DNA of 48,719 nt from Latilactobacillus fragifolii (GCF_905332535.1 NZ_CAJOCF010000009.1:1-48719); one strand, 5' to 3'. Numbered from the stretch's first letter, positions 14,282 to 24,375 are shown. Notes: generated from the letters alone by a model not told the origin. Numbers and translations: made by a program.

Positions 14282-16192
14282 TTAGGCGCCCCCGCGGAAT
14301 AAGTTAAGTTCTTTCTCAGTCATTTGAAAATGCATTATCAAATTTTCTGCGCCAGTAATTAAAATACCATCACCTTTATCGAAGTGGGGAATTTCTTGGT
14401 AATCGGCATCGTTTAAATACGACGAATAGACTTTACGTAAAATTCCTGGATTATCTTTGTCACCCACATTCGTATAATCGTGCTTTAAAATAAACTTATA
14501 TTGGCACAAACCATAGATTTGTGTCAGATTATTAACTGCTTGAATGGTACTTTTATCAGATGCGTTAGAGCCGCTTGGATACATGCGACCAATTCGTTGT
14601 GTGGCCAGACCGATGCCGCCAAAAAACTTACGCGCTTCTGACATCAGTGTGACGAAAGTTTCCACAACAAACCCTTTATCCATATTCAAAAGATTGTGAC
14701 ATTCATCAACGGCAATTAAGAAGTGCCGGACATCATCTAACGTCTTTTCGTGCTTGTCATAAGCATCTTTTTCGTGGCGTCCTAAGCGCATTGAATCGTT
14801 ATAGACGGCATTGATCGCATTATACAATTGTAGATTTTGAATATCTTCATCATAGCCATCTAGACTCGAAATATCGTAACTTACAAAGTCCGTCTGATTA
14901 ACGTTGACGATTGTTGTTGGACCATCAAACAGATTGCCATATTGTGTTTTTAACGGGGTTAAATTGACTTGAATTCGGGTATAGCTTCTACGGAGTTCAT
15001 CATCCGTTTGTTTTTCGGCTTTTTGCTGAATAAACGTAATAATATCCGTGATTGTTGGATAATCGGTTGGGGCTAAATCGGTGATCGCCTGTTCACGATC
15101 AAAATAATGATTAGCTTTATAATACTGATCGCAAAGATCAGTAAATATTTTGGCATCATAATCATTGGCACCGTGGGACAGCAATTTATAGTTAACCGTT
15201 AAACTCGCTAATTTAGCGCGATAACTCCCCTGGACATCAACGTCATCAGAATCTTTGTTAGTGATAATGGGGTAAACTTGGAACATGTTAATCATGCCGT
15301 TTGACCCATCTAACTGAACAATCTTGCCACCGTAATATTCAACCATACTACGGAATTCGCCTGATTTATCAAAGACCCGGACTAAATCACCGCGAATTAA
15401 GCGATCCTGAATGATTTTTTTCAGCATCGTTGATTTCCCAGACCCCATATCGCCTGACAAGAAAAAGTTATAATAGAACCGACCTGGTGAAATATCAAAT
15501 AAATCCCAGTACACAAGACCACCCGTCCGCGTGTAACCATAATAAGCCCCTCGCGGATCGGCTAGGGAGGTTTGGTTATGGCCATAGCCTAAACCTAAAA
15601 TAGGCGTGGGCATTGGTAAGGCTTCACGATTACTACGTAAGAGCTTTTGGTCATTACCAGGTAAAAAGATTGAACGATATTCATCGTCGTTCTCGTCCAA
15701 AAAGACGGTGCCTTGAAAGCCTGAATTACTGATCGAATGAATAACTTCATTAACCCGTTTTTCTAAGGTGTTTAAATTAGGGCCATAGACAAACAAACGT
15801 AAATGTAAATCGCGAACGGAAATCCCCCGTTTTTGTAAGTCCTGTGATAAGCCCCGTAAAATGCTGACATCTTGGGCAATATCGTCTTTTTCTGTTTGAT
15901 CATAAGAACGATCATATTGGATATTTAACTCTCGAATTGAGTCTTTAATTGATTTGGGGTAATCTTTGGAGCGATCTTTAAAGTGATCGACAACTAACAT
16001 CGTATTATCGTAAGCTGTTAACGTCGTCAGCCAAAAATCTGTGAACTCATCGGGCAAATTAATAATGTGAATGCAGGCTGAGAACACCGCCCCTTGTTGA
16101 TTAACATACTCATTTTTCACGTTTAGATTACCTTTAGGCTGCGTATCATAGATAAACTGTAAGTCACGGCTATTCGTTTTCTTCTTCGCCAT
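14282..16192 (-). CDS. VirB4-like T4SS ATPase
   Basis: The 636-aa protein has Walker A GDMGSGKST (247-255) and Walker B FLIAVDECHN (Asp496, Glu497), and the typical VirB4/TraE arrangement of an N-terminal domain followed by a RecA-like motor. It powers assembly of the channel and substrate transfer at the inner face of the membrane. The start overlaps the preceding gene by 23 bases, with the ribosome site inside that gene. Length is usual for Gram-positive VirB4 proteins lacking the fused VirB3 part. Confidence 0.92.
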   Translation of the reverse strand: MAKKKTNSRDLQFIYDTQPKGNLNVKNEYVNQQGAVFSACIHIINLPDEFTDFWLTTLTAYDNTMLVVDHFKDRSKDYPKSIKDSIRELNIQYDRSYDQTEKDDIAQDVSILRGLSQDLQKRGISVRDLHLRLFVYGPNLNTLEKRVNEVIHSISNSGFQGTVFLDENDDEYRSIFLPGNDQKLLRSNREALPMPTPILGLGYGHNQTSLADPRGAYYGYTRTGGLVYWDLFDISPGRFYYNFFLSGDMGSGKSTMLKKIIQDRLIRGDLVRVFDKSGEFRSMVEYYGGKIVQLDGSNGMINMFQVYPIITNKDSDDVDVQGSYRAKLASLTVNYKLLSHGANDYDAKIFTDLCDQYYKANHYFDREQAITDLAPTDYPTITDIITFIQQKAEKQTDDELRRSYTRIQVNLTPLKTQYGNLFDGPTTIVNVNQTDFVSYDISSLDGYDEDIQNLQLYNAINAVYNDSMRLGRHEKDAYDKHEKTLDDVRHFLIAVDECHNLLNMDKGFVVETFVTLMSEARKFFGGIGLATQRIGRMYPSGSNASDKSTIQAVNNLTQIYGLCQYKFILKHDYTNVGDKDNPGILRKVYSSYLNDADYQEIPHFDKGDGILITGAENLIMHFQMTEKELNLFRGGA

Positions 16193-16772
16193 TAATTAAG
16201 CCTCCTGGATTATTAATTAAATTAAATAATAGTTTTTTCTCAGCGATCGTAATCGGATAAAAACCAAAAACGTTTTTGTATTTTTCTAACCGCTCAATAT
16301 TGGTTTTTAATTCGGTTAACGACTCACCATAAATAATCTGCCAAGACCCTAGCTTGGTATAGGTTTTCTCTAAATGAATCAAAATATTTAATTGATCCTC
16401 AATCCAATTAAGCCGCTTTAAATCATTCGTGCGGGTCATCAAGCGTTTAAAATAGTCTTGCTGGGCCTGGTTACGTTCTGGAAAATTGCGGAAGATTTCT
16501 TTGATTGGCCCTTGATACTCACCGTATAAGCGAGTCGCAGTTTCTTCGATTGTGTCGGCGCGGTCAATTGGTAACTTTTCGAGATCGTACTTTTTGATAT
16601 CAAAAACTTCGCCATAAAATATCCGTGTGCCAAAAGTGAATTTTAAATAACCCTCAGTTGTAATCCCTGAAATTGGGTAAATATCGGGGATTTTAGCGTT
16701 CGCCAACTGTTTCTTTTTGGTTTTTTCAGCTTCTTTAAGCCGCCTTTTTTCGGCTTTTGCGTCAAACTGCAT
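16170..16772 (-). CDS. Conjugation protein, hypothetical (200 aa)
   Basis: A hydrophilic, helical 200-aa protein starting MQFDAKAEKRRLKEAEKTKK. ATG 16772 overlaps the TGA of the previous gene (TGATG), showing coupling, and this is why I prefer it to the GTG 12 bases upstream. No membrane segment. Its place directly before VirB4 and after the VirB3-like gene suggests a VirB4 partner, possibly a detached VirB4 N-terminal domain; this is inferred from order alone. Confidence 0.65.
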   Translation of the reverse strand: MQFDAKAEKRRLKEAEKTKKKQLANAKIPDIYPISGITTEGYLKFTFGTRIFYGEVFDIKKYDLEKLPIDRADTIEETATRLYGEYQGPIKEIFRNFPERNQAQQDYFKRLMTRTNDLKRLNWIEDQLNILIHLEKTYTKLGSWQIIYGESLTELKTNIERLEKYKNVFGFYPITIAEKKLLFNLINNPGGLINGEEENE

Positions 16773-17077
16773 CAGCGCCACCACCTTTCTTGAGGGCGGT
16801 TAATGGAGTGATAAACCGCCCTTTTTTTAAACAGGATAATGTAGACTTTTTGGTAATTTTTCTTGCCTGGTTCGCCACTAGGACTCACAAATAAATAAGC
16901 AATAATTAATGACGCTGCGCCAAAAATGGGCCATATGATTGGTGAGAAAAAGAAATAACCAAAGATAAAACTAGCCCCAGACACAGCGCCAACAATCATG
17001 AAATCGGCAATTGACAATTTAGCGTTGTAAGCCTGTTCAACATGTAGCTTTTGAGAATACGGAACACGATGTGCCAT
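16772..17077 (-). CDS. VirB3/PrgI-like small membrane protein (DUF5592-type)
   Basis: A 101-aa protein with two membrane segments (about 23-41 and 46-66) and a basic cytoplasmic tail ending RPQERWWR. Size, two close spans and the position before the VirB4 gene are the hallmarks of VirB3/TcpE/PrgI-type channel components. ATG has an AAGGAGGG site. A hairpin (17099-17138) lies between it and the VirB6-like gene upstream. Confidence 0.75.
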   Translation of the reverse strand: MAHRVPYSQKLHVEQAYNAKLSIADFMIVGAVSGASFIFGYFFFSPIIWPIFGAASLIIAYLFVSPSGEPGKKNYQKVYIILFKKRAVYHSINRPQERWWR

Positions 17078-17098
17078 AATGACCCTCCTTGCATATTA

Positions 17099-17140
17099 AA
17101 AAGGTAGACTACCCAATTGTTCTAGGTCGTCTACCTTTCA
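17099..17140 (-). terminator. Hairpin inside the transfer operon
   Basis: AAAGGTAGAC (17099-17109) pairs with GTCTACCTTT (17129-17138), and on the - strand a T-run follows. It would lower expression of the VirB3/VirB4 part relative to the VirD4/VirB6 part, a partial terminator. Confidence 0.6.
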
Positions 17141-17151
17141 ATTTATTGTTT

Positions 17152-19221
17152 TTATTTTCTAAGATTGCTAGTCGTCCGTTGCGCAATTGAGAATTTCCGC
17201 TGCGCTTTTTGTACCGTTGGAGTTGCCGTGATTCTACCCGCAACGTTTGAATAAGCGCCTAAAACCCCCTGTTCAACCGTATTAGTCGAGGTATTGGCAA
17301 TGTTTTGTTCTAGTTGGCTCTGCATATCCATATTTAAAATTTGACGTGATTGCGTCGCCATTAATGGAATTGTCGCCGTATTAACCGGCAACTCTAGCGG
17401 CTGACTACTATTGCCAACGGCACTAACTGCCGGACTAGCTCCAATTGCCGTTCCACCTGTCTGACTGTTACCACCGCTAATATTACCCGCTGCGCCTAGT
17501 TTATTTTGATTTAAATTGATTGCCGGTGTTGGGCGCTGGCCAACATTGTCAAAAGGTTGTTTACTTTTAACAAACGGCATCATTGGTGGTGTGGCAATTC
17601 CTAGACGTTGCTTAGCGGCTGTGACACTAATTGGTTGATCACCGCTACTACTTGTGCCATCATATTGTTCACCAACGGCTGAATCAATTTCTGGACTGGC
17701 AGCTGCGTTTTCAGGTGATCCACTGAATGAACTGGCTGGCATTGGGCTTGCAATACCGCCAGTTTCACCTAATGCAGGTGTTCCTTGACCTGGATTATCG
17801 CTCCCAGTCGCCTGATGGCTTGCCCCAGGGGTGCCAGTTTTTTGATTCATATTTTCATAGATACCGGCTTTTTCACCGATTTCTTGTGCTAATTCTGGCA
17901 TGTTGCCTTTGCCAATTTCTTCCTTTATTCGATCGCCAACTGCTGGCATACTTGGTTTTTTAGTAAAACCACTCACGGCACCACTAAGTGCGCCACCAGT
18001 TTGGGTTACTTTTCTAGCTGCGCTTTGGGTAGTCGATTTAATCGTACTACCCATACTTTTAGCGCCCTTCGCAAGAGCACTACCACCCATTGACAAGCCC
18101 ATTAAAGTGCCACCAATTGAACCGACTTCTGAGCGGATACCGAATAGTTCACCAATCATATTCGGTCCCATCACGGCAAACATTGCGCCACCTATTTGTG
18201 CGAGTAATTTACCAACCTGACTACTAATCACCCCGGCACTCAGTGAAACAAATATTGAATAGAGTGCTAGTAACAGCGCTTGTAAAACAAGCACAACGGC
18301 AGTGTCCCTAATTCTCGTTAATAGTTTGCGATTGCGATCAGACTTATCAATCCCCGTCAAAGCGACACCTTGCGTAATGATGCCCAGCACATTGAGCTCG
18401 AGAATCAAAATGACCACCTTAACACTTGATAGGCCATACACACAAAACATGGTTAAAATCTCAATCAACATCAACCAAGGGTGCCACATATATTGGTAAT
18501 AATACTTATGTTTACTAAAGACACCGGTCATATCATCTAAGGTCTTCTCGCCATTAATAGTGCGAATTTTTTTCCCAATAAAGGCCGCCCCGGTATCTGA
18601 AAGCCCCTTGGTTCTACCAAAGCCTAAAGTCCCCGAACTAAGGACATCAGAAATACCATCCGCACCAATATAGCGCACATCCTCCATCGTTTTAATCGAA
18701 TTCTGCGGCTCTTTGGCGCTTTTCCAGCCGTTTTTATCAACGGTCATTAAATCTGTGATATCCCCTTGATAGATTTGAACAACCGGATTACTTGTCTGCT
18801 GAATCGTTCCAACAGTCGTTTGGATTAAGCTTCCTAATTGACTAACAAAAAAGCTAATCCCTAAAAACAACACAATCGCTAACACAAAATTATTCATTTT
18901 TTCGGCATAGTCAACCTTTCGATTACGCATCACCTGAATACCAGCCCAAACTAAACCAGCGGCCGCTAATGAATAAAACACGGGTCGATACGGATCAACA
19001 AACGCTTTAATTTGCGGACTGTCCCAGATATTTAGTAAATCATACATACCGAAGAAAATTTTACTCATGCCGCTTAACAGTATTCCTAAGGAATAATCAA
19101 TCCACCACATACAATACCTGAAAAAATCGATAAAAATATTATTGATTCGCAGTAAATGAGAAAACTTCTGTAAATAACTCATAATTTCCGGATCTGACAT
19201 ACCTAACACAAAGGGGTTCAT
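17152..19221 (-). CDS. VirB6/TrbL-like polytopic membrane protein
   Basis: The 689-aa protein has about seven membrane segments in the first 370 residues (for example AIVLFLGISFFVSQLG near 113-128 and LVLQALLLALYSIFVSLSAG near 305-325) and then a 300-residue low-complexity tail rich in Gly, Ser, Ala, Pro and Gln. This is the usual form of Gram-positive VirB6/TrbL-type channel proteins. Its ATG overlaps the TGA of the VirD4-like gene (4 bases). The tail varies freely in such proteins and is probably cytoplasmic. Confidence 0.82.
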   Translation of the reverse strand: MNPFVLGMSDPEIMSYLQKFSHLLRINNIFIDFFRYCMWWIDYSLGILLSGMSKIFFGMYDLLNIWDSPQIKAFVDPYRPVFYSLAAAGLVWAGIQVMRNRKVDYAEKMNNFVLAIVLFLGISFFVSQLGSLIQTTVGTIQQTSNPVVQIYQGDITDLMTVDKNGWKSAKEPQNSIKTMEDVRYIGADGISDVLSSGTLGFGRTKGLSDTGAAFIGKKIRTINGEKTLDDMTGVFSKHKYYYQYMWHPWLMLIEILTMFCVYGLSSVKVVILILELNVLGIITQGVALTGIDKSDRNRKLLTRIRDTAVVLVLQALLLALYSIFVSLSAGVISSQVGKLLAQIGGAMFAVMGPNMIGELFGIRSEVGSIGGTLMGLSMGGSALAKGAKSMGSTIKSTTQSAARKVTQTGGALSGAVSGFTKKPSMPAVGDRIKEEIGKGNMPELAQEIGEKAGIYENMNQKTGTPGASHQATGSDNPGQGTPALGETGGIASPMPASSFSGSPENAAASPEIDSAVGEQYDGTSSSGDQPISVTAAKQRLGIATPPMMPFVKSKQPFDNVGQRPTPAINLNQNKLGAAGNISGGNSQTGGTAIGASPAVSAVGNSSQPLELPVNTATIPLMATQSRQILNMDMQSQLEQNIANTSTNTVEQGVLGAYSNVAGRITATPTVQKAQRKFSIAQRTTSNLRK

Positions 19222-21674
19222 CTAGCCTCACCTCCAACTTTCAAACCCATCATTTCAGATATTGTTGTATAAAGTTCTTGATCGTTATGGTCAGTCAACA
19301 TTTTCTTTAGTTCTTCAAAGTTTTCAACGGCCATTAAGGCATCAACAACGGCTTTCGAAAAACGCTCTTCATACCATTTCTTCAGCATAATCCTTTGCCC
19401 CTCAGTAAGATTGATTGGCGTGCTAGTTTCATTGATGCCATCGATACTATCCTCTTTAAGGTCAGCTTCATTAGCCGTCTCAGAAGAGGGTCCAGTTGTT
19501 TGTTGTTTGGCTTGTCTTTGGCGCTCTTTAATCGCATCAAAGTTTAAGATTTGTTCTGTTTGGTCACCGCTATCTGTATCGACCTCTTGACTATCTGATT
19601 CAACGCCAGTTGTCTGTGTTGCTTCATTGGATACAGTCGGTTTATCCTGACCGATGATTAAGTTCTTTAAGTCCACTTCTTCAAAGCCCGCACATAATTC
19701 ATCAGCGACCGCATCGAGTGTCTCATCACTACTAAAACGATCTGCCAAGTATTCATAACGATGTAACATTTCAGTTCCCTGTTCTATCTTGGCTTCTATT
19801 GGCTTAGGTTGAACCCGATTACCTTTTAAATCTTCGCGGTGCTTACTTCTAACAACAATCCACTCACCCTTTGTTAATTGGCGTAAATCATCAGCACGTA
19901 ACAGATAAGTGCCCTTTTCAGATTCACCATACGACTTATCCATCGACATCGGATCACCATGCCGACTGCCTGAAATAACCGTGGTTTTACCAAGTAAATC
20001 CGAAAATAAATCCGCATCGTTTTTGCCATCACCCATAATGAAATACTTGTTACCGCAAGCACTAAATAAGGCTTCTTGCCCCTTCTCACCGTATTTTTCT
20101 TCTAGCTGCGCTAACGATTGAACAACTAAGTGATAAATTAAGCCCCGTTCTAGCCCCACGTTCATGTAGCGCGATAAGCCTTTAATCGTTGGAATATTAC
20201 CAATTTCTTCTAACAGAAACCGCACGCGTCGTGGTAATGTAGAGCCGCTCGCCATAGTCGCTGCTTTTGAAAGCACATAACAACATTGTGTGATAAACGT
20301 TGACATTAAGACATAATTTGAATCATCATAGTCCGGTGCCACAATAAATAAGGCTACCGGTTGTTGACTATACGCTAAATCCTTAAAGTTAAAATCGCTT
20401 TGAGCCGTGAGTTTAGCGACATTTCTGGAGGCAAACTCATTAATTTTGGCCTGAAAGCCCGTGTAGATACTTGAACGGGTCACATCTTGTGACATTTTAA
20501 TCGTTGTATAATTAGACCGTGCTGGGTGATCCAATGGCATCGCGTCCACCATTTTGTCAAAAGAAGTTAACTTATCGTCGTCAAAGTCGGTACAGTAGAG
20601 GTTCACAAACATCGATAAACTATATAGGGTAATTTTTTCGGGTGTATTATCCCGTTTGCATTGATAACACATCAACATGATAATCGAAACAAATAAAGCA
20701 ATTGAGCTTTCTTCCCAAATTGGATCGGTGCCTGACTTTTCTTGATGGTAAAGTGTATACGCGAAAGTTCTGGCTTGCGTTTCAGCCTCATCGATATCGT
20801 CATCAAAATAGGCTTCTTTAATAAGTTCCAAAGGATTGTAGTGCATTGATTTCTTGGTATTTACCAAATTGAAAATTAACACGCGATAGCCAAAGCGTTC
20901 TAATTCTTTACGCGTATTCTTGACCATATTACCTTTAATATCAGTCAGGATTAGACTATCTTTTTGACTGGCGCGCATGACTAAATCAATCGTCGGATAA
21001 GTAAACAATTCGGTTTTCCCGGATTGTGATCCGCCGACCGTAATCGAATTCGTATTAACTGTGTCTATTAAGTCGAACCCATTAGACACAATTAAACGCT
21101 TCAACTTGTCATTTTTGTGCCAACTACGTGCCTTCCTTGGACTATACCAATGTAACTTAGTAAAGCGGCTCCCTGCGCCATGGTAGCCGCTTGTTTGATA
21201 TTGATTTTTAATATGCAAAACCGGCGGGCCTGAAAGGCCGTCATACGGCTTATCATCTAGGGGGATACTCGGATATTCTTTAATCGCTTGCGACACTTTA
21301 GTAAAACTAGCCGTTCCTTCCGTCCCTAAGTTAATATCCTTATAGGCAATCCGCATTTTATATAGTTTTCTTGAAATGGCAGTCGCCCAGAGTCCTAATA
21401 AAAATAATAGAATATACTTTAATTTCGGTATTTTAGCGAACGTCACTAAATAGCTCAATTTAAATTGAAAGGGTGCTGGTTTAATGCTTTGTCCAGTTTC
21501 TAGTAATTTTTTGCTTTGTTTTACTGTTTGGATATACAATCTAAAATAGTCTATAAAATGACTTAATAAGCAAACCAACATTATGCCAACCACTAAACTG
21601 ACAAGCGCAATGCTCGCTAACACCCAAGGACTCGCTAAGTATTTTTTCCATTGTGGGTATTGTTTTTTAGTCAT
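19218..21674 (-). CDS. VirD4/TraG-type coupling protein
   Basis: The 818-aa protein has two N-terminal membrane spans (about 15-40 and 86-102), Walker A GGSQSGKT (214-221) and Walker B RFLLEEIGNIP (near 485-495), as in type IV coupling proteins. It recognises the relaxase-DNA complex and passes it to the secretion channel. A Gln/Glu/Asp-rich extension (about 690-760) and a small C-terminal helical domain follow, longer than in minimal TraG proteins, and may set substrate choice. The gene overlaps both neighbours by a few bases. Confidence 0.92.
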   Translation of the reverse strand: MTKKQYPQWKKYLASPWVLASIALVSLVVGIMLVCLLSHFIDYFRLYIQTVKQSKKLLETGQSIKPAPFQFKLSYLVTFAKIPKLKYILLFLLGLWATAISRKLYKMRIAYKDINLGTEGTASFTKVSQAIKEYPSIPLDDKPYDGLSGPPVLHIKNQYQTSGYHGAGSRFTKLHWYSPRKARSWHKNDKLKRLIVSNGFDLIDTVNTNSITVGGSQSGKTELFTYPTIDLVMRASQKDSLILTDIKGNMVKNTRKELERFGYRVLIFNLVNTKKSMHYNPLELIKEAYFDDDIDEAETQARTFAYTLYHQEKSGTDPIWEESSIALFVSIIMLMCYQCKRDNTPEKITLYSLSMFVNLYCTDFDDDKLTSFDKMVDAMPLDHPARSNYTTIKMSQDVTRSSIYTGFQAKINEFASRNVAKLTAQSDFNFKDLAYSQQPVALFIVAPDYDDSNYVLMSTFITQCCYVLSKAATMASGSTLPRRVRFLLEEIGNIPTIKGLSRYMNVGLERGLIYHLVVQSLAQLEEKYGEKGQEALFSACGNKYFIMGDGKNDADLFSDLLGKTTVISGSRHGDPMSMDKSYGESEKGTYLLRADDLRQLTKGEWIVVRSKHREDLKGNRVQPKPIEAKIEQGTEMLHRYEYLADRFSSDETLDAVADELCAGFEEVDLKNLIIGQDKPTVSNEATQTTGVESDSQEVDTDSGDQTEQILNFDAIKERQRQAKQQTTGPSSETANEADLKEDSIDGINETSTPINLTEGQRIMLKKWYEERFSKAVVDALMAVENFEELKKMLTDHNDQELYTTISEMMGLKVGGEAR

Positions 21675-22263
21675 CGTACCACCTCTTTAGCCAACCTAAC
21701 TTCATTAAAAGGCGATTAAGTGGCGAGCGAATAACAACAAATACAGCTAACCCTAAAATGTAGCCTAGGTACTCACTCAAATTACAGGGTAAAGGCAGCG
21801 CAAACCTTTTAAATAATAAGCTGCCTAAAACCGCTAGAATGATAGTTAAGAGGATATCTAGCAGCGATAGTCCTTGGAACCGATCTTGCAGAAAACCAAT
21901 AATAACTAAGCTAAGGCCGACGCCTGCCAAACAATAAAAAGCCTGGTGAATTGGATTTTGAATACCCGGTAACAAGACATACTGTCTCATGAACCAATAA
22001 GCAATAAGGCCAATCGCTCCTAACACCGCTATTATCAACGGTGCAAAGCGTTTATTATAAATATCGTATGCTTGATTCCGTATTTCATCTTGGATCGATT
22101 TACCATTTTCATAGACAATCAAGACACTATAACCAACCAGGCTCTTAGCATTTTGTAAGCCCATGATTTCGTATCCCTGACTTGTTAAAGTTAAAATGGC
22201 ATTATTGGCATTTTGATTCAGGCTACGGGCTGTAAGACCCGATACGGTTTTGACTTTTTTCAT
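21667..22263 (-). CDS. Polytopic membrane protein next to VirD4
   Basis: A 198-aa protein with a cytoplasmic N-terminal third (about 1-70) and four hydrophobic segments (about 75-90, 105-123, 130-150, 165-180). Stop and start codons overlap both neighbours. No family recognised; position in the operon indicates a transfer function. Confidence 0.65.
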   Translation of the reverse strand: MKKVKTVSGLTARSLNQNANNAILTLTSQGYEIMGLQNAKSLVGYSVLIVYENGKSIQDEIRNQAYDIYNKRFAPLIIAVLGAIGLIAYWFMRQYVLLPGIQNPIHQAFYCLAGVGLSLVIIGFLQDRFQGLSLLDILLTIILAVLGSLLFKRFALPLPCNLSEYLGYILGLAVFVVIRSPLNRLLMKLGWLKRWYDD

Positions 22264-23303
22264 CGCATTAATGCCCCCTGACTGATTTTATTTGCCTTCG
22301 TCTGTGCTTGATTGCGCATTAATGAGGCATCAACTTTTTGAATAAAGTCCCGACTAGTACTTTGAATATCTTTGAAAATATCACTATTTTGATCAAAGTC
22401 TTTGATTCCTTTTGTCCAGCTGGCCATGTAGTTAATCGCTTCGGCACTGGTATCTAAACCATGGTGCTTATTAACAACGTAACTGACCATCTCGGCTTGT
22501 AATTCTTTAACATTTTCCGCTCTTTGACCATTTAACTGATGGGTTGACCAGTAACCTGTTTCGTGTGCTTTAGTATGATCGTGCAGGGCGGCGTGCGCCA
22601 GTTCATGCGTTAAAGTACCCAGTTGTTCCGGCACACTTAAACGATCACTGAGGACAATCCCCTTTTGGTTATTTTGCCCAATAAAAAAAGCGCCCTTCGC
22701 CGCACCTAGTGCGACTTGGGGAACTTCTTTTTGCGACATATAAACGGGTATATTTAACTCTTTAGCGACGTCTAGCAGGCCGGTCTTCATATTATCAAGC
22801 TGCTTTGGGTCATTATGATCAAGCTGATAAGGGCGGTTCGGGTAGAGATCCGGATAGTTCTCAGCTTTAGCGTTAGTTTGCGTGATATCAAATACGTGCC
22901 CAATCGCAAAGTAGGTTTTAGACTCGGTCTGAATACGCCCTAATTGAATATCCAGCTTCTCATTAGTCGTCGCCTTTGCCAATTGCTTGTATCGTCCATC
23001 AGCGTCTTTAAAAAGTGAGACCGTTCTAGGTGATAAGATTTTAATCCCCTTCTCACCTTTACGAACACTAATGCCTTCTTTTTTCCAATAACTGAATGGC
23101 GCGACCGCTAAGGCGCCTTGATATTGCGAGCGAATCAACATTTGATTACGCGGCGAATAGTTGTACATTTCACTCATGAAATTAAAGAATTCTTTTCGTT
23201 GCTCAACAGACGTCTCAAACTGTTTAATTTGTTGGTTAGCTTGGGTCACCAACTCTTTAACTTCCGCTTGGATATCAACTTTTCGTTTAGCTTGGAATGA
23301 CAT
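22260..23303 (-). CDS. ArdC-like antirestriction protein (ssDNA-binding + metallopeptidase domain)
   Basis: The 347-aa protein has an ArdC-type N-terminal single-strand-DNA-binding part (about 8-125, SEMYNYSPRNQMLIRSQ..GA..V..FSYWKKEGISVRKGEKG) and a zincin-like C-terminal domain with HELAH (233-237) and a third ligand Glu271 in ELQAEM. ArdC proteins protect incoming plasmid DNA against restriction. It lies in the same operon as the SSB-like protein, which supports a role with transferred single-stranded DNA. Confidence 0.88.
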   Translation of the reverse strand: MSFQAKRKVDIQAEVKELVTQANQQIKQFETSVEQRKEFFNFMSEMYNYSPRNQMLIRSQYQGALAVAPFSYWKKEGISVRKGEKGIKILSPRTVSLFKDADGRYKQLAKATTNEKLDIQLGRIQTESKTYFAIGHVFDITQTNAKAENYPDLYPNRPYQLDHNDPKQLDNMKTGLLDVAKELNIPVYMSQKEVPQVALGAAKGAFFIGQNNQKGIVLSDRLSVPEQLGTLTHELAHAALHDHTKAHETGYWSTHQLNGQRAENVKELQAEMVSYVVNKHHGLDTSAEAINYMASWTKGIKDFDQNSDIFKDIQSTSRDFIQKVDASLMRNQAQTKANKISQGALMR

Positions 23304-23574
23304 TATCTAGTACCTCCAAGGTATCAATCATAACGGTATCATCGTCGATGGCCTGTAGCATGTTCGCAAAATCAGCTTTAAACAAACCCTCAATTTCAAA
23401 GTCTTGCATCGGACTCGCAAACGTTAGTCGTTGCCTATTTGGCCCTGAAATTAAAAGCAACAAATCGGGTAACCTATGATTGATAGATGCCTTCCCTTGC
23501 AGTCTGACTATTAACCCTATTTGACGTGCATGCCGCGTTAAATCACTGATGGTTTTAATTTTATCTCTATTCAT
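23287..23574 (-). CDS. Hypothetical protein between SSB and ArdC
   Basis: A 95-aa protein starting MNRDKIKTISDLTRHARQIG; this ATG has a GAGG site 8 nt upstream, better than an in-frame codon 24 bases earlier. The C-terminus overlaps the ArdC gene by 17 bases. It has a mixed alpha/beta pattern without a known motif. By context it may assist ArdC or SSB. Confidence 0.65.
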   Translation of the reverse strand: MNRDKIKTISDLTRHARQIGLIVRLQGKASINHRLPDLLLLISGPNRQRLTFASPMQDFEIEGLFKADFANMLQAIDDDTVMIDTLEVLDNVIPS

Positions 23575-23584
23575 TACAGAGACC

Positions 23585-23959
23585 TCACTTTTGTTCAAAT
23601 TTTATTGCTGGATCACTTAAACTAGCTTCGATTGTATTTGCTGATCGTGGTTGTTCAACTTGACTGGTTTTAATCGTATACGATTGTCCAATCAACAGGC
23701 AATTTTGACTCTTTTCTAAATCCTTTTTCGTATTAATTAGTTGTCCGTCGACTAAAATTGTCATACCTTTTTCTGTCTCGTTCACTAGCTTTTTAGCCAT
23801 CTCACCCCAGAAAATAATTGTTAGGAAATTATCTTCAAAAGATTGCTGGATATTAACTTCGTTAGTAATAATGACTTTAGCTATTGATTGCCCGCTTTTC
23901 TTTTGTTCCAATGGGCCCCTGTGCACAATCTGACCCGATACATAAAATTCATTTACCAT
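23585..23959 (-). CDS. Single-stranded DNA-binding protein (OB fold)
   Basis: The 124-aa protein begins MVNEFYVSGQIVHRG and shows the SSB pattern (start strand, SIAKVIITNEV, FLTIIFWGEMAKKLV, KGMTILVDGQL). It lacks the acidic DDDIPF-like tail of chromosomal SSB, which is normal for short plasmid versions. It would coat DNA entering or leaving the cell. It is the first gene of this operon part, with an AGGAGG site. Confidence 0.85.
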   Translation of the reverse strand: MVNEFYVSGQIVHRGPLEQKKSGQSIAKVIITNEVNIQQSFEDNFLTIIFWGEMAKKLVNETEKGMTILVDGQLINTKKDLEKSQNCLLIGQSYTIKTSQVEQPRSANTIEASLSDPAIKFEQK

Positions 23960-24179
23960 ATACCTAATACCTCCTTGATCATTAAATAAAGCGCACTTTT
24001 TTTTAAATAACGCAAATATTTAATTTTAAGTGCCTGTACAGCTTTTTAGTCCTCGCTAGACTAATTACCCAAAAATCATTTTAAAATTAAGCAGGCGTTC
24101 ATTTTAAACGGTAACAATTTCGATACCTCATAGAAATTTTGTTATTTACTCAATAGCGCTTTTTTTACCTATTTTTTGA

Positions 24180-24185
24180 TACAAT
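24180..24185 (+). promoter_or_regulatory. Promoter of the Fst toxin mRNA (RNA I)
   Basis: TACAAT with an extended TG (TGATACAAT); no good -35. Transcription would start at about 24192, right at the 5' helix GGCACCTC.../...GGGTGTGCC (24193-24220) that covers the toxin start. Confidence 0.6.
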
Positions 24186-24222
24186 AGTAATTGGCACCTC
24201 GCCCCGAGAGGGGGTGTGCCAA

Positions 24223-24336
24223 ATGTTTTATAAATTCCTAATTTTACTTATCGTCCCGATTATTACTTCGGTAATTTCGGGTATAGTAAATTCACTATTC
24301 GATCATTGGTTAGATGATCGACACGATAAGCAATAG
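24223..24336 (+). CDS. fst: Fst-family type I toxin
   Basis: A 37-aa peptide starting MFYKFLILLIVPIITSVIS, then a single span, DHWLDDR and a charged tail. The hydrophobic span with central Pro, the Trp at the membrane edge and the charged tail are diagnostic for Fst/Ldr-type toxins of plasmid par loci (pAD1 type). The toxin disturbs the membrane and chromosome segregation when the unstable antitoxin RNA is lost, killing plasmid-free cells. A 5' helix (24193-24220) hides the translation start. It is on the + strand inside the otherwise - strand transfer region. Confidence 0.88.
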   Translation: MFYKFLILLIVPIITSVISGIVNSLFDHWLDDRHDKQ

Positions 24337-24375
24337 AGGTGTCACTAACCCACACGTCTGTCATCGCAGGACGCA